A stretch of 64,000 nt of DNA, taken from assembly GCF_026213295.1 (NCBI RefSeq), contig NC_079425.1:9212201-9276200 (forward strand), written 5' to 3'. Positions 35,641 to 49,346 of this stretch are shown piece by piece. The notes below the pieces were generated by a model. The model saw only the letters and a program-made list of their open reading frames with translations. It did not search any database and was not told the DNA's origin. Source of the stretch: Gadus chalcogrammus (Eukaryota; Chordata; Actinopteri; Gadiformes; Gadidae). The stretch's first letter is position 1. The number at the start of each line of letters is the position of its first letter. Position numbers and translations under genes: made by a program.

Positions 35641-38600
35641 GAGTTGGTTTGTATGTAAGTGCATGACTGCACATCGGGTGCTGGCTTTGCTCTTGTATTC
35701 ATATGAAAAGGTTGGTTTTTGACCCAGCTGGAGGTGGCTAGTCCTCCTATTGGTCAGTGGGATGCAAACCGGGTCCAGTTTGAGCCGATTGAATGGAAAT
35801 ATTGTTTTTTTTTGGGAGGCATGCTGATGAAAGGTTGATTGATATGGTGTCAGGCGCTCTGTGATGGATTAAATTGTTGTGTGCATACGGCTGTGGCCCC
35901 GGCCAGTCATGGCTGTCGCTGCCTTTCCCGCCCAGCCACTGCCGCGGCGGCTTTAAGAAAATTTGATTTCTGCAGCTCAGAAACACACGGCAGCCCCTTT
36001 CTCTCCGCTGCCTGACTTCCATTTAGTTTGAGAGTGCACAAGTGATTCTTTATTGGATGAAATCTGCGCCGGATTGGATAAAGTGTTAGAGCGCTGAGCC
36101 ATCTATCACTATCACCGCCCAGCTCCAGTTTCGTTTTAAAAGAAAAGAATGAAAGCAAGAAAAAAAAAGAAAACAGAAAAGAGGAAGAAGAAAAACAGAC
36201 AGCCATAGGATGTCGGTGATTTGAAAATTAACTGTGGCAAGAATAAAAGATCTATTGTTCAACCGCTAAGCCTGTTTCTCCAGTTTGAAGATACCACGGG
36301 CTGGTCACAGTAGAGATGGCTCTTTGAAACCTCTCCATTCATAATGTTCGCTTGCTGGCCACACCCTACATCCATACATAGCCTTCCCCCGCTCCACGGA
36401 GACTGTGTGGAGTGACCGGATTGTGGTCCAGCTGTTCTCTTTAGTCTCTGACAGTTCCTGACACGGAACACGCAGAAAAGAAGGGTCAAGACAATTCTTA
36501 ACTGGAAAAAACAGGGAACCTTGAGTCTCTGCGTTGAAACTGTGTTTCCATATCATTGATGGAACATAACGTGATGATTCAATCGCAGAAAACCAAAACG
36601 TGTTGTCTAGAACTTTTTGTGTCTGCTTTGTTTCTTGCCATCTCCGGTGCAGTGGAAATGCCAAAAAGCCATCTACTATCTACCAAAAGACTGGTACCTC
36701 TACCATCGCCTACGGTACTTTAACAGAGTTAAGATAACCTACAAACCCACTTTCCTTTTTAGCTACACTAACAAGCCTGCCAGTCTTGTTTTTGTTTGTT
36801 TGGCCGGTCAGAGATGTGACCACCTTTTTTTCCATCCATTTTTAAACACTATTTCTCCATCTGCGCGTTTCTGAGATGATCCATAGAGCCAATGTCCATG
36901 AATTTAGCTCAGGGTGACGGAGATACTCTAAGCACTTCCGAAAGGAACGTCAGGGATGGAGGGAATAACAGGGGAAATGGAGGAAGGAGGAAATGCGGTG
37001 GAAATCATGAAACTCCTATGTATTTCATTTAGTCTTACATAATTTATTTTCAAATGGGCGTCGGATGATGTAAATCAGTTCAGAGCCGCCCTTTTTTCCG
37101 AGCCTTTACCCTTAAATGTCTCTATGGCTGAAGTGTCCTCAGGCTCTTTGGACCCACCAGACGCCTCCGCCTAACCTTAATAAATCATTATGGAGCAGGG
37201 CAGCACTTACAGGGCCGGCCAGAGACCTCTAATGAGCACAGGGACCACGACTCTGCACACCCCTAGAAATGTTTTATTGAGAGCACATTTAAACACACAC
37301 CATCCCGCTCAGGATGTATGACCATACTGCCTAGCCCCCACTCCCCCTTGCATCCCCCCCCCCCCCTACTCCACATCATATCTGCATGGCGTGTGTCTCT
37401 GACAGCCTATGATTTACAGCAATCGACGGTGACCCGACTAACTTAATTCCTGACTGATTCGACCGGCCCGGGGGCCAACGCTGAATGCCCTCCATGGTAT
37501 GCTTCCGCAGCCAGGATGGCTCGGGATGGCTCCTATGGGGGGCTTCGTGACCTCTGATGTCTGGAGCTCTGGCTGTATGATGGACCTTTATAGGATAGAA
37601 CATACTCAAAGCTGACGCCACCCTTTATCTACCTCCTTTTTAAGTCATGCTCACATGTGTGTGGCAGCTAGTGTCGGTAATGTTGTGGTCAGGAATGCAT
37701 ACTTTAAACAAGGAGAGGGAAAACCAAACTGATGGATGATTTTGTCGATGAATGCAATACATTTTTGGAGTTAAAAATAAGAAGCTGCTATATCGTTGTG
37801 TATTAGCTGGTACTGTTATTCCAGCCAATACATAGAAATTATTCAGAACTTCCAAAGAGAAGGCACAGATGTGTTTCTTTGACTCTCAGGTGTGAATCCT
37901 GACCGAGGAGGATGTACATTCATTTATTTTATTTATATATTTTAAGGATTGTTCAGACCACTTGACAAAGGGAGAGAGCGCAAGGTCTCACTGACAGTAA
38001 TAATAAAATTTAAGAAAGTCTTTTTTCCCCCCCTATTCCTTTTAAGTTTCAAAAAAATCCAAGACTCAAGCTAACTGTTGAAAAAAAGATAGAAAATCAT
38101 TATGTGCGTGTTTCATCTGACTCGTTCCTCTCCAGCACAGAAACACTGGACTGATTAAAGGTGACTAAAATCGGAGTACCTACCCAGCTACCTCTGTCTT
38201 CTCCTCCGCTTTTATTTTTAATGGAGAACTGGCCCCGAGCTCGTTTACCCAGGAACAGAGAGGTATAAATGTTTTAAATTTTAACTGAAAAGAAAAAGAA
38301 AGGAGAGAAAATGGAAGGAAAGGAGGAAGGGATAGGTAATCTGAGAAAGATTTTAATCTTAATAATTCATAAAGCAGCCCCTCAATCCCCTTTTTTTCAC
38401 TCTCTGCTGACTGGTGTTTGATGAAGTTACAGGCTTTGTCTCTGCTGCCCGCTATCTAGGTAAATGTAGCCACAGTGCTGTGCAGATAGCCTCCGATAAG
38501 GCCTATATGAGACATTAAACAGGGGTTGTGGGAAACAGCATTAAGAACAAGAGGGATAGAGAGGGTGAGCAGAGCAGAGAGGAGCAGAGCAGAACCAGAA

Positions 38601-39075
38601 ACAAGGTTAGATTGGTAAGAGAGGCCCCAGGGAAACCAGGCAAGGCATCAACTCAGATCCTACACTGATTGTGCACCTAAGGTCACAGGGTTAGTGGCGT
38701 GGTTGGAGCCGAATGCTTTCACCACAGAGCCTGTCCTATATAGCCAGTGGTCATTCACTTGAGAGCTGCTGCTGTTTAATTACAATAGAAAACTTAAGAA
38801 GAGCTTGATCTTAATGGTTCCATCGTGAGTAGAAATATCACAAAACATAAATAAACGTGCTTTAAACTCCACGATGGTGGCTTTCTAAGGGCGGAGGTTA
38901 CAGAGTGGGGGTGGTGCAAGGCTGTTCTGTGATGCTTTTAAGTTTTATCGGAGCATGCTTCGCAGCGCAGACACTCAAACCTTTAGCCCCTCAGGGTGCA
39001 ACGTCTCTCTCCAAGTGATGCTCCTCTCTGAGTCCTTTCCCGTTCATCCGGGAGGCCCTTTCCACGCCAGTGATC
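35641..39075. other. Long unique stretch (about 3.4 kb)
   Basis: The longest part without a long microsatellite. Sub-blocks at 35885-36060 (GCCGCGGCGGCTTTAAG context), 36900-37260 and 38100-38290 have balanced, non-repetitive sequence. No frame over 120 codons and no recognisable exon. Candidate regulatory sequence only. Confidence 0.35.
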
Positions 39076-39082
39076 ACACATG

Positions 39083-39127
<45 letters not shown>

Positions 39128-39144
39128 GCGCACACACACAGACA

Positions 39145-39227
<83 letters not shown>

Positions 39228-39244
39228 GCGCACACACACAGACA

Positions 39245-39298
<54 letters not shown>

Positions 39299-39312
39299 CA
39301 CGCACACGCACA
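39076..39312. repeat. Long (CA)n region with a 100-bp internal duplication
   Basis: The interruption AAGCGCACACACACAGACAC occurs at 39126 and again at 39226, exactly 100 bp apart, within otherwise perfect CA. This indicates duplication of a whole block rather than only single-unit slippage. Confidence 0.95.
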
Positions 39313-39538
39313 CCCGCGACCACCACTCGGATGTTGACTCTGTCAGAGGATGTGTTCTGTGATAATGTCCCGGTATTGATCAGGTAACCGTGGCGATAGC
39401 TGCTGGGGAAGGGGGCCGCTAGTCAATCCCCTATTGACTGAATGTCAATGTCAGACATGGGATAGTTAGCCGAGTCCTCTCGCGATACTCCTGGGTTCTA
39501 CATTGTTGAATGAGGTTCGGTGGTGGTGCTGTGCGTGT

Positions 39539-39547
39539 TTGTGTGTG

Positions 39548-39601
<54 letters not shown>

Positions 39602-39612
39602 TGTGTGTGTGC
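39539..39612. repeat. (GT)n microsatellite
   Basis: GT units with GATG at both ends. Confidence 0.96.
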
Positions 39613-39655
39613 GGAGGGGTTGAAGGAGGTTTGATCATGGTGCTCTGTGATTTGA

Positions 39656-39657
<2 letters not shown>

Positions 39658-39710
<53 letters not shown>
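39658..39710. repeat. (GT)n microsatellite
   Basis: About 26 perfect units, followed by G-rich sequence to 39738. Confidence 0.97.
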
Positions 39711-39711
<1 letters not shown>

Positions 39712-39738
39712 AGGGGGTTGGGGGGGTCGGGGGGGTAT

Positions 39739-40955
39739 GGATCTAGGGTTCACCAAAGGTGAGAGGCCCTCCTATCCATCTGCAGTCATGGGAGTCAAGT
39801 TCAACCGGGGGGGGAGGGGGCAGTGGCGGACTGGACAGCGTCTCCATCTGGAGCAGCGTGTACACACAGGCCAGCTGACTTCCACACCCTTTCCTGGTTA
39901 ATGACAGAAGACGATGGCTAAAGGGAAAAGCATGATTTGTGAAAATTGATTTTGAGTAAATAGTAGAGAGGGCTTGAGTGCTCGCCATTATGTTCAGTCA
40001 AACCAATGAGATTAGATTTTTCTTAAATATTGCGATCACTTCTTGTTCCACTGGTTCGTGTTTATTAGCCTTTAGTTGTCTGCCTTGACAAAACAAACAT
40101 TGCAGCATTGAGCATTCGCAGACAAATCCGTTTTTAAAATAAAGTAATGGAGGCCTATAGGCTTTGTTTTGACCCAGATACAATTACTTAGCCAATGCCG
40201 AACAAAGACGAACATTAAATAAACCGGAATTTCCATGCTTATTTCATCAAGTTTCCCACTAGGGTGATATGGCATTGAGTTCTTAGATATATTTTGGTCG
40301 GATACAGAATGGGGAGCTTTTGTCTCTGTGTGTAAGGCATTCATGCGACTCGTGAGCGCGTTGGCCTCCCTAAAGGTGCGGAGGCCAGGCTGCTGCCCCT
40401 ATGAATCTCTTTTATATTCTATTGTGTGTAATCACGGCCCTCTGGCTCCTCAGTGCTACACTTTTGACCCTTTTTATTTCGCTGTCCATTTTCAGCTGCC
40501 CTCAATCTAACAGACATTACAATACCCAGCAGCTGTGCAGGGGGGCAACAAGAAAATGCAAATGAGAGCCTCTACTAAAATAAAAAATGGAATTAGGTTC
40601 AGTGTGGAAAACTAACAGTGAGGGAAAAAAACATTTCATAACATTAAAAAACATTTGATCGCATTCATGGATGTGATGTGTGGTTTGTTTAATTATGCAA
40701 ACATGCATGCATGTAGGGATGCAAATTGTGCATGTGGTATGTGTGAGCGTGTTTGCGTGGGTGCGTGCGTGTGCTTTTGCGTGCATGTGTGTGTGTTTGT
40801 GTGCCGGTGCTTTCTGTGGTTGTGTATGTATGTGCATTCCCTGGGCTACTCCTTGGCAGTTCTCGCTGTCACTGCAGAGGCCTGAGTGTGTGACAGTGTG
40901 ATCAATCTCACGTGGCCCAGTCATGGTGTCAGAGTAGCAGTGCATCTGACTCATG
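39739..40955. other. Unique non-coding sequence
   Basis: Includes an imperfect GTGCGTG-rich patch at 40735-40830. No exon recognised. Confidence 0.35.
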
Positions 40956-40956
40956 C

Positions 40957-41020
<64 letters not shown>

Positions 41021-41075
41021 GCTCTCTGTCTCTCTCTCTCTCTCTCTCGCTCTCTCGCTCTCTCATTCTCCTCCT
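40956..41075. repeat. (CT)n microsatellite
   Basis: CT array with CGCG, GTCT and CGCT interruptions. Confidence 0.97.
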
Positions 41076-41332
41076 CCTCCTCTCCCATTTCTCTGTGTTT
41101 TGGCTGTGGGACAGTGGGAGCGTTGGGTCAGTATCCAGGCCAAGAGCAGCCCTCCTCCTCAGGATAACTAATGCAGGAGCAGCAGCCGGGAGGTGGATGA
41201 AAGCAGCCCCTGGACTCTAGACAGGTAGGCTGTCTGTGCTGTAGGCTTCAGTCTGTAGCACTACTGCTACTCTCTGTCAACTGAGCTCGGCTGACGGATC
41301 TGATGACAAGCACTCCCACTCACTTACCCACT

Positions 41333-41338
<6 letters not shown>

Positions 41339-41400
<62 letters not shown>

Positions 41401-41428
41401 CTCTCTCTCTCTTTTGCTGTCTCTCTTG

Positions 41429-41519
<91 letters not shown>

Positions 41520-41545
41520 CTCTGTCTCTTACTCTTTCTCCCTTG
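41339..41545. repeat. Long (CT)n microsatellite
   Basis: About 200 bp of CT, interrupted at 41398-41445 by CATT, TTTTG and TTG. A long homopyrimidine tract. Confidence 0.98.
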
Positions 41546-41584
41546 CCCATTAACTCTCTGACTTTAACTGTATTCACACACAAA

Positions 41585-41706
<122 letters not shown>

Positions 41707-43679
41707 CTTAAATACTCCTACTTTACCCAAGCCATTTTAATATAGCTTCCTCTTAAAGTATGTGTTTACTTTGAGTTATTTTTCAGAGAACATTTGTTTT
41801 GAAACTAAACCATGTGGGTTTACAGGTGTAGCGCTAGAGAGGCAAATGCCATGTTTTTTGAAGCTGAGGTGGGTTTGTCTTTACTGCTTTGGGCTGTACA
41901 AGGTGCTTCTACACCTCTGATCGCCTCTGATCGACTTTCTCAAAGGTTACAGCTATTCCTTTGCAGTGATTTTATGTATTTGATGTGCTGTATCTGTCGT
42001 GGACAAAACAGTGTTGATTTGGAAGCAGTTTATTTTGATTGTTTTGCAATACTTTGTGTCTTTGCCAGAGACTTTCCTCTCTGGCAAAGACACATTTATT
42101 TACTGACTTTTATAATAGATGAAATGTGTGTAGATGAGAGAAAATATTTGTAGATGTCCCAATACATGCAATTTGCTTCTTGTTTTTCTAGTTACTTATG
42201 AATGCTTTGTTGGATTTACAAAATGGAAATATGTTGACTTTCTTAATAGAATTTTTTTAATATGATTTGATTAATTCTGCAGTATTAATTTAGATGTATA
42301 CATCTCTGTGTATATCCAATTACTACAATCTCAGTGACATTTGAAATATGTAGTCGTCCTTTATTTGTAGGCATTTGGAGTTTTAATGTGAGAAGACATG
42401 CTTTTCGAAGCTAAGTTTCTCAGAACAAGGCTCAGTACAAGGGAGTGACTGTGAAGAGTCATGGGAAGCTCGTGGTGTCAGTCATTTTAAGATTGTGACA
42501 TGTTTCTTTGAACTTTTACAACTTCTACAACTACAATCACCGCCAGCATTATTACTTCATTAACATGCTCAACATGTATCGGTAACATGTCATTGCCTGA
42601 TGTATGTACTTGGGGGCAACTGTTATGAACATTATCCTCTAAGGAAGGAAGGGTTACTCAACTCCGTTTTTTTTTCTTTTACTCAATTTGCACTTAGATC
42701 TTACCTCTCCCAGTCCAAAAGGTTAATGGTTAACAAATTAACCCTTGTAATGTACTCTCTCAAACAGCCTGCACCATATGATAACCTATAATCAATATCA
42801 CCAATTATGTGTCAGAGCAGGGCTAGTGGCATGACCTGTCTCTCATAAAGAGACATTCTGCTGAAACTGGATCTCTTCCACTATGCAGATGCAGGATCTC
42901 TGTCATAATGATGTCACCCTTTCCCCCAAACTACTGGTACACAAATATAATATTCCTCGTCCTAGTCTTCTTCCCCTTTTTTTTTAACCAAACAATGCAT
43001 TATGACAATTATTTATCTTTGAAGATTTAAAACTACAACTATGCAGTTTATCTGTGGCTAATTATTACAAATAGTTATTTTAACATTAGTTTGTAATTCA
43101 TACATAGAATATATTATGTTGTATTAAATAATTGTATTTTAACAATTACGTTTGTATTATGAACTAACGAGAGCATTCTTATTTGCATAGTTTCAAGGGT
43201 AATAATTAACAAAGATCACCACTAGAGGCCTATAACACAACATCATTCTGTGTTTGTTTGTTTGTTTGTCTGTTTGTTTCGTTTTGCTTTCTTTCTGCTC
43301 TGGTTTTTGATCAAATAATTTTTTCCATTCCCTTTTACAAAGATAGACAAACCATTTGCAAATGATAGGCCTCGTTCTTTAACGAATAAATGTATAAATG
43401 AATCCATATAATCCAGTCAATGCTTGTAATAAAAACAACCACAACAATTACAATTATCTTCACAATTATTATAATAATTTGTATGACTTATTATTATTAT
43501 CATTAACCTATTTGTATTTATAATCTTATTATTCGTTATATTATAAGTTGTATTATTATTATTATGATAACATTATGTCATTAATAATAATTTAAAGAAT
43601 AATGACAAGAAGAAGAATATCTTAAGATAAGCCCAGGAATCACAATCAGATACAATTATTTGGCGGAAAAATACATCTT
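41707..43679. other. Long unique AT-rich stretch
   Basis: About 2 kb. Contains the hairpin at 42056-42093, a (TTTG)n patch at 43253-43282 and ATT-rich sequence at 43460-43600. The frame starting at 41812 (113 codons) has no family features. Confidence 0.35.
42056..42093. other. Perfect 15-bp stem, 8-nt loop
   Basis: GTGTCTTTGCCAGAG (42056-42070) and CTCTGGCAAAGACAC (42079-42093) are exact reverse complements around ACTTTCCT. At 38 nt it is shorter than a usual microRNA precursor, and no U-run follows it. Possible structured RNA or protein-binding palindrome. Confidence 0.6.
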
Positions 43680-44060
43680 ATTTCCAAAATCCCTTTCGCC
43701 TGGCGATCGAGATTTGTGTGAGCGTTTGTCTCACCACGAGGTTGTTTCTCTTGGCTGGTGTAATGGTCACTGGCCTTCGAGACCTTGAACTTCACCGTTG
43801 GTTGGCTGTGAATTCAAATGCTGCGGCATCTGGTCTTTCTTCCTCTGCACAGCCAGAGCCATATGCCCGGGTGTGATTGGAGCCGTTGGACTCATGTTAT
43901 TGTTAGCAGCAGGGATTTCTTGCAGGATTTCATAGTGGGCCTGCCTCGGAGCTGAGCTGACCTGGACATATATAATTAAGCCCTGTCTTCACATCACCAG
44001 TGGATTAGCTAATTACTTATTCTAAACAATATAATTAGGCAACAACTGAAAAAAATATAT
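43680..44060. promoter_or_regulatory. Candidate conserved non-coding block
   Basis: Balanced sequence ending in a cluster of homeodomain-type cores: ATATAATTAAG (43970), GGATTAGCTAATTAC (44004) and ATATAATTAGG (44027). Called from motif density only. Confidence 0.25.
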
Positions 44061-44444
44061 ATAATCTTCTGAATATTTATTTATTTATGCGTTCATGGAT
44101 GTCCTGCGATTGACTGGTTTTGCTCGCTTTTTTTGTGGCTATCTGGTTCCATAAATGTTAATTGATTATCAAACCTTTGTGTGAGTTGATAGCATATTTC
44201 CTCCATTGATGTTTGAGGTTTCTATTTAAGGATCGTCTCCATTTGCGCAATATTATACTGCGTGTGAGCCGCAGAGTCAATCTCCTGTTTCTCGTTTCTA
44301 AACATATACGATTTTTTTCTAGTTGATACAAAATTTCTACTGTTACATTGCCCAATATGTTTTATCTTTGGAAAGTGAATTTGTATCCTTCTAACGGCTT
44401 TCAATAATATTGTTTTAACATATATGTATAGGCCTATATGTAGG

Positions 44445-44447
<3 letters not shown>

Positions 44448-44487
<40 letters not shown>
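44448..44487. repeat. (TA)n microsatellite
   Basis: About 19 TA units, preceded by two TAGGCCTATA palindromes (44429-44450). Confidence 0.96.
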
Positions 44488-44489
<2 letters not shown>

Positions 44490-44689
44490 GGCAATGGACC
44501 AGTGGTATTGAACTTTGGCAGTTCACCAGTGGTATTCAACTGTAGCGACCTAACGTACAAGGGTTATACTTCACAGACCTAACCACTTGTTTAGGTTACA
44601 TTATTCCCAATGATCATTGCTGCCAAAAATCGTCACTAACACATGCATTTGATTTACTGGCGAGGTTGAGTGCAGAGGCTTATGCTTGT

Positions 44690-45070
44690 CATTTTCAATT
44701 GGTTCAATTGACAAATTCCTCAACATTTGGCCCTCTGGCTAATTAATACAAGCCATTTCCCAGCGATAAAGGCTAATTAGCCCCAATTACTTTAAATGAG
44801 ATCCTAATTGAAACCCCTTACAGAAGGGGGTCTGTGTGCAGGCTACCAGACACATGCCTCTCAGAAGCCCCTCTCAGTGGTAAACACTATTCACATTCAA
44901 ATGAGAGGGACCAACATTGGCACGGGAACGAGCACGCGTCCGCCTCCCGGCCTCCCAGCCTCCCATTAAAGCGATTCTCTTTTGTTATCCAGTGATGTAT
45001 TAACCTGACACGTGCTAAGAACGTATTTGGTTTATTCGGGAGATGGCATGGTGCCAAACAGCTTAGAATG
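44690..45070. promoter_or_regulatory. Candidate conserved non-coding block
   Basis: CTGGCTAATTAATAC, AAGGCTAATTAGCCCCAATT and CCTAATTGAAACC lie within 80 bp. They are followed by balanced sequence (CATTCAAATGAGAGGG, then CCCATTAAAGCGATTC). The density of TAATTA/CTAATTAG cores and the lack of repeats resemble vertebrate developmental enhancers. Confidence 0.25.
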
Positions 45071-45185
45071 GCTTCTTTCGCGCAAACCAAACAAAATGAT
45101 GGGCATATAGTGACAAAAAAAAGAACAAAACATAGAATTTAGTCAAACACACATGCATTCGTACGCACGCACGCATAGGCACGCT

Positions 45186-45189
45186 CACA

Positions 45190-45284
<95 letters not shown>

Positions 45285-45290
45285 GCGCGC
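45186..45290. repeat. (CA)n - (GC)n microsatellite
   Basis: About 46 CA units, ending in CGCGCGCGC. Alternating purine-pyrimidine throughout, so Z-DNA prone. Confidence 0.97.
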
Positions 45291-46130
<840 letters not shown>

Positions 46131-48889
46131 GATACATTTATTGTGATAAAAACATTTTTAAGATGGCCTCCACAATTAAATATGTATATATGAAAGCCTA
46201 TGGGATAATAGTACCTAAAAATACAAATTTAAATAAACAAATATTAGAACTTAATATAGTATAGTTCCAACATTTCAGGATATCAAAGGCTCAAACAAAG
46301 ACAAGCAGTGACGTGTTTGATCTGAACTGTGCCACACAGTGAACAGGATAAGATAATGATGCATAATGTGGCTTCAGACAGGGCCTCCAGTGGAATAAAT
46401 CCTAATTTACCCACCAACGCGAACGCTCTCCTGGTGGCTCACGAGGTCAAGTCCATGACCTATGACCCCCTTGGAGAGGGTTCTGTCTGGAGAAGGGATG
46501 CTGCCTATGCCGGATGAGGGGGAGCGTCTGGGACCCTCTCATTGTCTGTGTGGCTTGTTGTCCTGGGCCCTGCTCCCCCTAGCTTGAGTTTAGCCTGCAC
46601 TCCCCATCTATTATTTAATGGACTTATTAAAAGTTATTTTACAGCCGGCAGGTCCTGCCAGATGACCTGAGGAACAGGGGCCCTCTTCCTGAGTGGCCAG
46701 GCAGACTGTATAATCCAAATGGACACAGTGGAACTGCTCAAAATCACAAGCTGCAAGCAAACAGAAAACATTGGCTGCATTATTCAGAGGTGCATTCACT
46801 ATAGGAGCAGTAAGAGCTCTTCAATATTTCACAAGCACGACCTCCACAGCCAATGCATGTTCAATTCAGGCCAATTTCAGCAATATAGTACACAAACACA
46901 AAATACATCGAATAGATGCATGCTTATGGAATTATTCGAAATTATTTTTAACTACAGATTTTATCCCGTTGAACAGCAAACAAAGAGATTTGAAATAATC
47001 AAGCAGAAAAAAATAAACAGAGTGAAATATCAAAAAGTGGTGTTATATTAAAATGAGTTCAACTCGAGCAGCAGTCACATTCTACTCGGTTTCTACTGGG
47101 CCATCTACAAATGTAAGAGCGGCTGACCGCCGTGTCTGAGCTCCTTCCGACCTTTGTTTCGGACACACCTCTCAGTTTTGAATATTCATATCTTTATGGG
47201 AGAAAGCTAGACATAACCTCCCGCCTGTCCCCTCCCCCCCCCGCCCTAATGTGATGTGTGTGGACTTGCACTTCCCAGCTGTGTCCGGAGAGAGGGCTGG
47301 TCCATCGGGGAAGGGAGGAGAGGGGAGGGGAGAGGGGACGGGAGGAGGAGGAGGAGGAGGAGGAGGCCGGGAGACGCATAGCGGCGCGTGAGTGGGCCGA
47401 GCCGGAAAGGTCAGGGGGAGGCAGGAGACAGGCGGCCTGGCCGGCTGCTCGGGCTTTGAACCTAACAGATGGTGAAGGTTAGGTGACGTCCTCCCGCGTG
47501 GCCTTTCCCCAGTAATTGAGGATAATTTGAGCAGCAAAAGAAAGCAGGCCTGTCCACTGTCAGGCCCGGAGAAGAGAAAGCAAGGTTAACATGAAAATGA
47601 TTTTGCATTACGGCCGGCTTTGTGAGTGAGGCCGGGGCCCGCAATCCTAATCCTGGCCTAAGGCGGTGGGGGATGAAAAGTGTCACCCTGGGTCCAGAAG
47701 CTCGCTGCGCGCACATGGATTCATCCTCAACCCACAGCCCATAATGTGCCCTTCCATTAACCAGCACTCTGCCAGGACCGATTACACACTCCCACTCGGC
47801 AGGCTCCCCCCTGGCTTTAGGGGGCATTTCTGGAGGGTTTGAGGGGGAACTATCACTCCTTAGAATGCAAGAACAAAAGAGGAGCATGACCCAGAACAGG
47901 GAGGCTTCACCTGCACTCGCGGCTCCTCCAGCCGACTGGATCAATTCCTCCGCTCAAACTGTGTCTTTGAATGGTCAGATTGAGGATCCAAATCGTTAAA
48001 AGAAGAAAGCTATATAATTATGCGAGGGATCACGGGCAATGCATTTTTGTAGAACAAAGTATGTTTGGCAAATAGCTGGAGTGGACAGAGTCCTTCTCTC
48101 TTCACTGGGTTTTCACTGTAAACCGTTAAACCAATTCCATCCAGAGGGGTAATGGAGTCATTTACACCTATTGATCTGATAGTCAAAATGGATATGTTAA
48201 CCTGAAGTGCCTGGGAGGGAGTTTGTGGCAAAAGGCAGGGGCCCTAGGGCCTACAAAAAGGACCACAATTGCAGGGAGTCCTGTATATTGTTGTGCTTTC
48301 TTTTGATTTATCTTGTTGATTCTCTTGTTTCTTGTCTAATTGTTCATGAAAATTTGAGATGCAACCATCTATTTGTCCTTTTAGATTGATGTTCAAGTAA
48401 ATAAACTAAACTAAAGAAGCTTCCATGAGTGAACACAATTAACGAACATTTGCTTTTACATTTTTCACATAACTCATATATATTGATGCTTTCATGAATG
48501 CAATGCAATTGTGTGAATAAATGTATGATTTTAATGCTTTAAATGTGACATTTTAATGACCTCTTAAAGCAACCTGATAATTTCTCACAAACATTACAAA
48601 TTAAACAATTATGGCCCCTTAATCAAATAGTGGATTGAAGTTTAAATCCTGTTATCAATGTGTTTACAGAAGTAAAATAAAACAATACATTGTTTCAAAT
48701 TCATTAACCAATTTTTTTTGTGATGAAGTCTGTTTCAAGGAATATATAGTATAAAATACACATGACACCGAAAAAGAAAAAATACGATTAATTTAACCAC
48801 ATTCATAAATGAGAGATAGGATTTATCAAACTATATATTTAAACAATCAGTATAAGATGTACTATTATTGGTCTAATCTTCAACCAATC

Positions 48890-48892
<3 letters not shown>
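46131..48892. other. Long unique stretch
   Basis: About 2.8 kb. 46600-46720 and 47560-47660 are balanced and non-repetitive. A (GGA)n tract lies at 47320-47367, with GC-rich sequence to 47480. Frames on both strands at 47172-47944 overlap and are low-complexity in part. No gene called. Confidence 0.35.
47320..47367. repeat. (GGA)n purine tract
   Basis: GGGGAGGGGAGAGGGGACGGG, then eight or nine GGA/AGG triplets. Confidence 0.9.
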
Positions 48893-48921
<29 letters not shown>

Positions 48922-48964
48922 CGTGCGTGCGTGCATGCATGCGTGTGTGTGTGCATGTGTGTGT
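48893..48964. repeat. Imperfect (GT)n / (GCGT)n / (GCAT)n
   Basis: GT mixed with GCGTGCGTGC and ATGCATGC. Confidence 0.9.
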
Positions 48965-49065
48965 TACTTTGTCTCTGTGTCTGTGTTACTGTGTCTGTTT
49001 AAGCAAGCAGCTGTATAGGTGTGTGTAGATTTCCTTAGAGTGTACGAGTGACCATGTATAGCATT

Positions 49066-49346
<281 letters not shown>

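Noticed and set aside
42056..42093. MicroRNA gene
   Set aside because: The perfect stem is too short (15 bp) and the flanks do not extend the pairing enough for a typical precursor.
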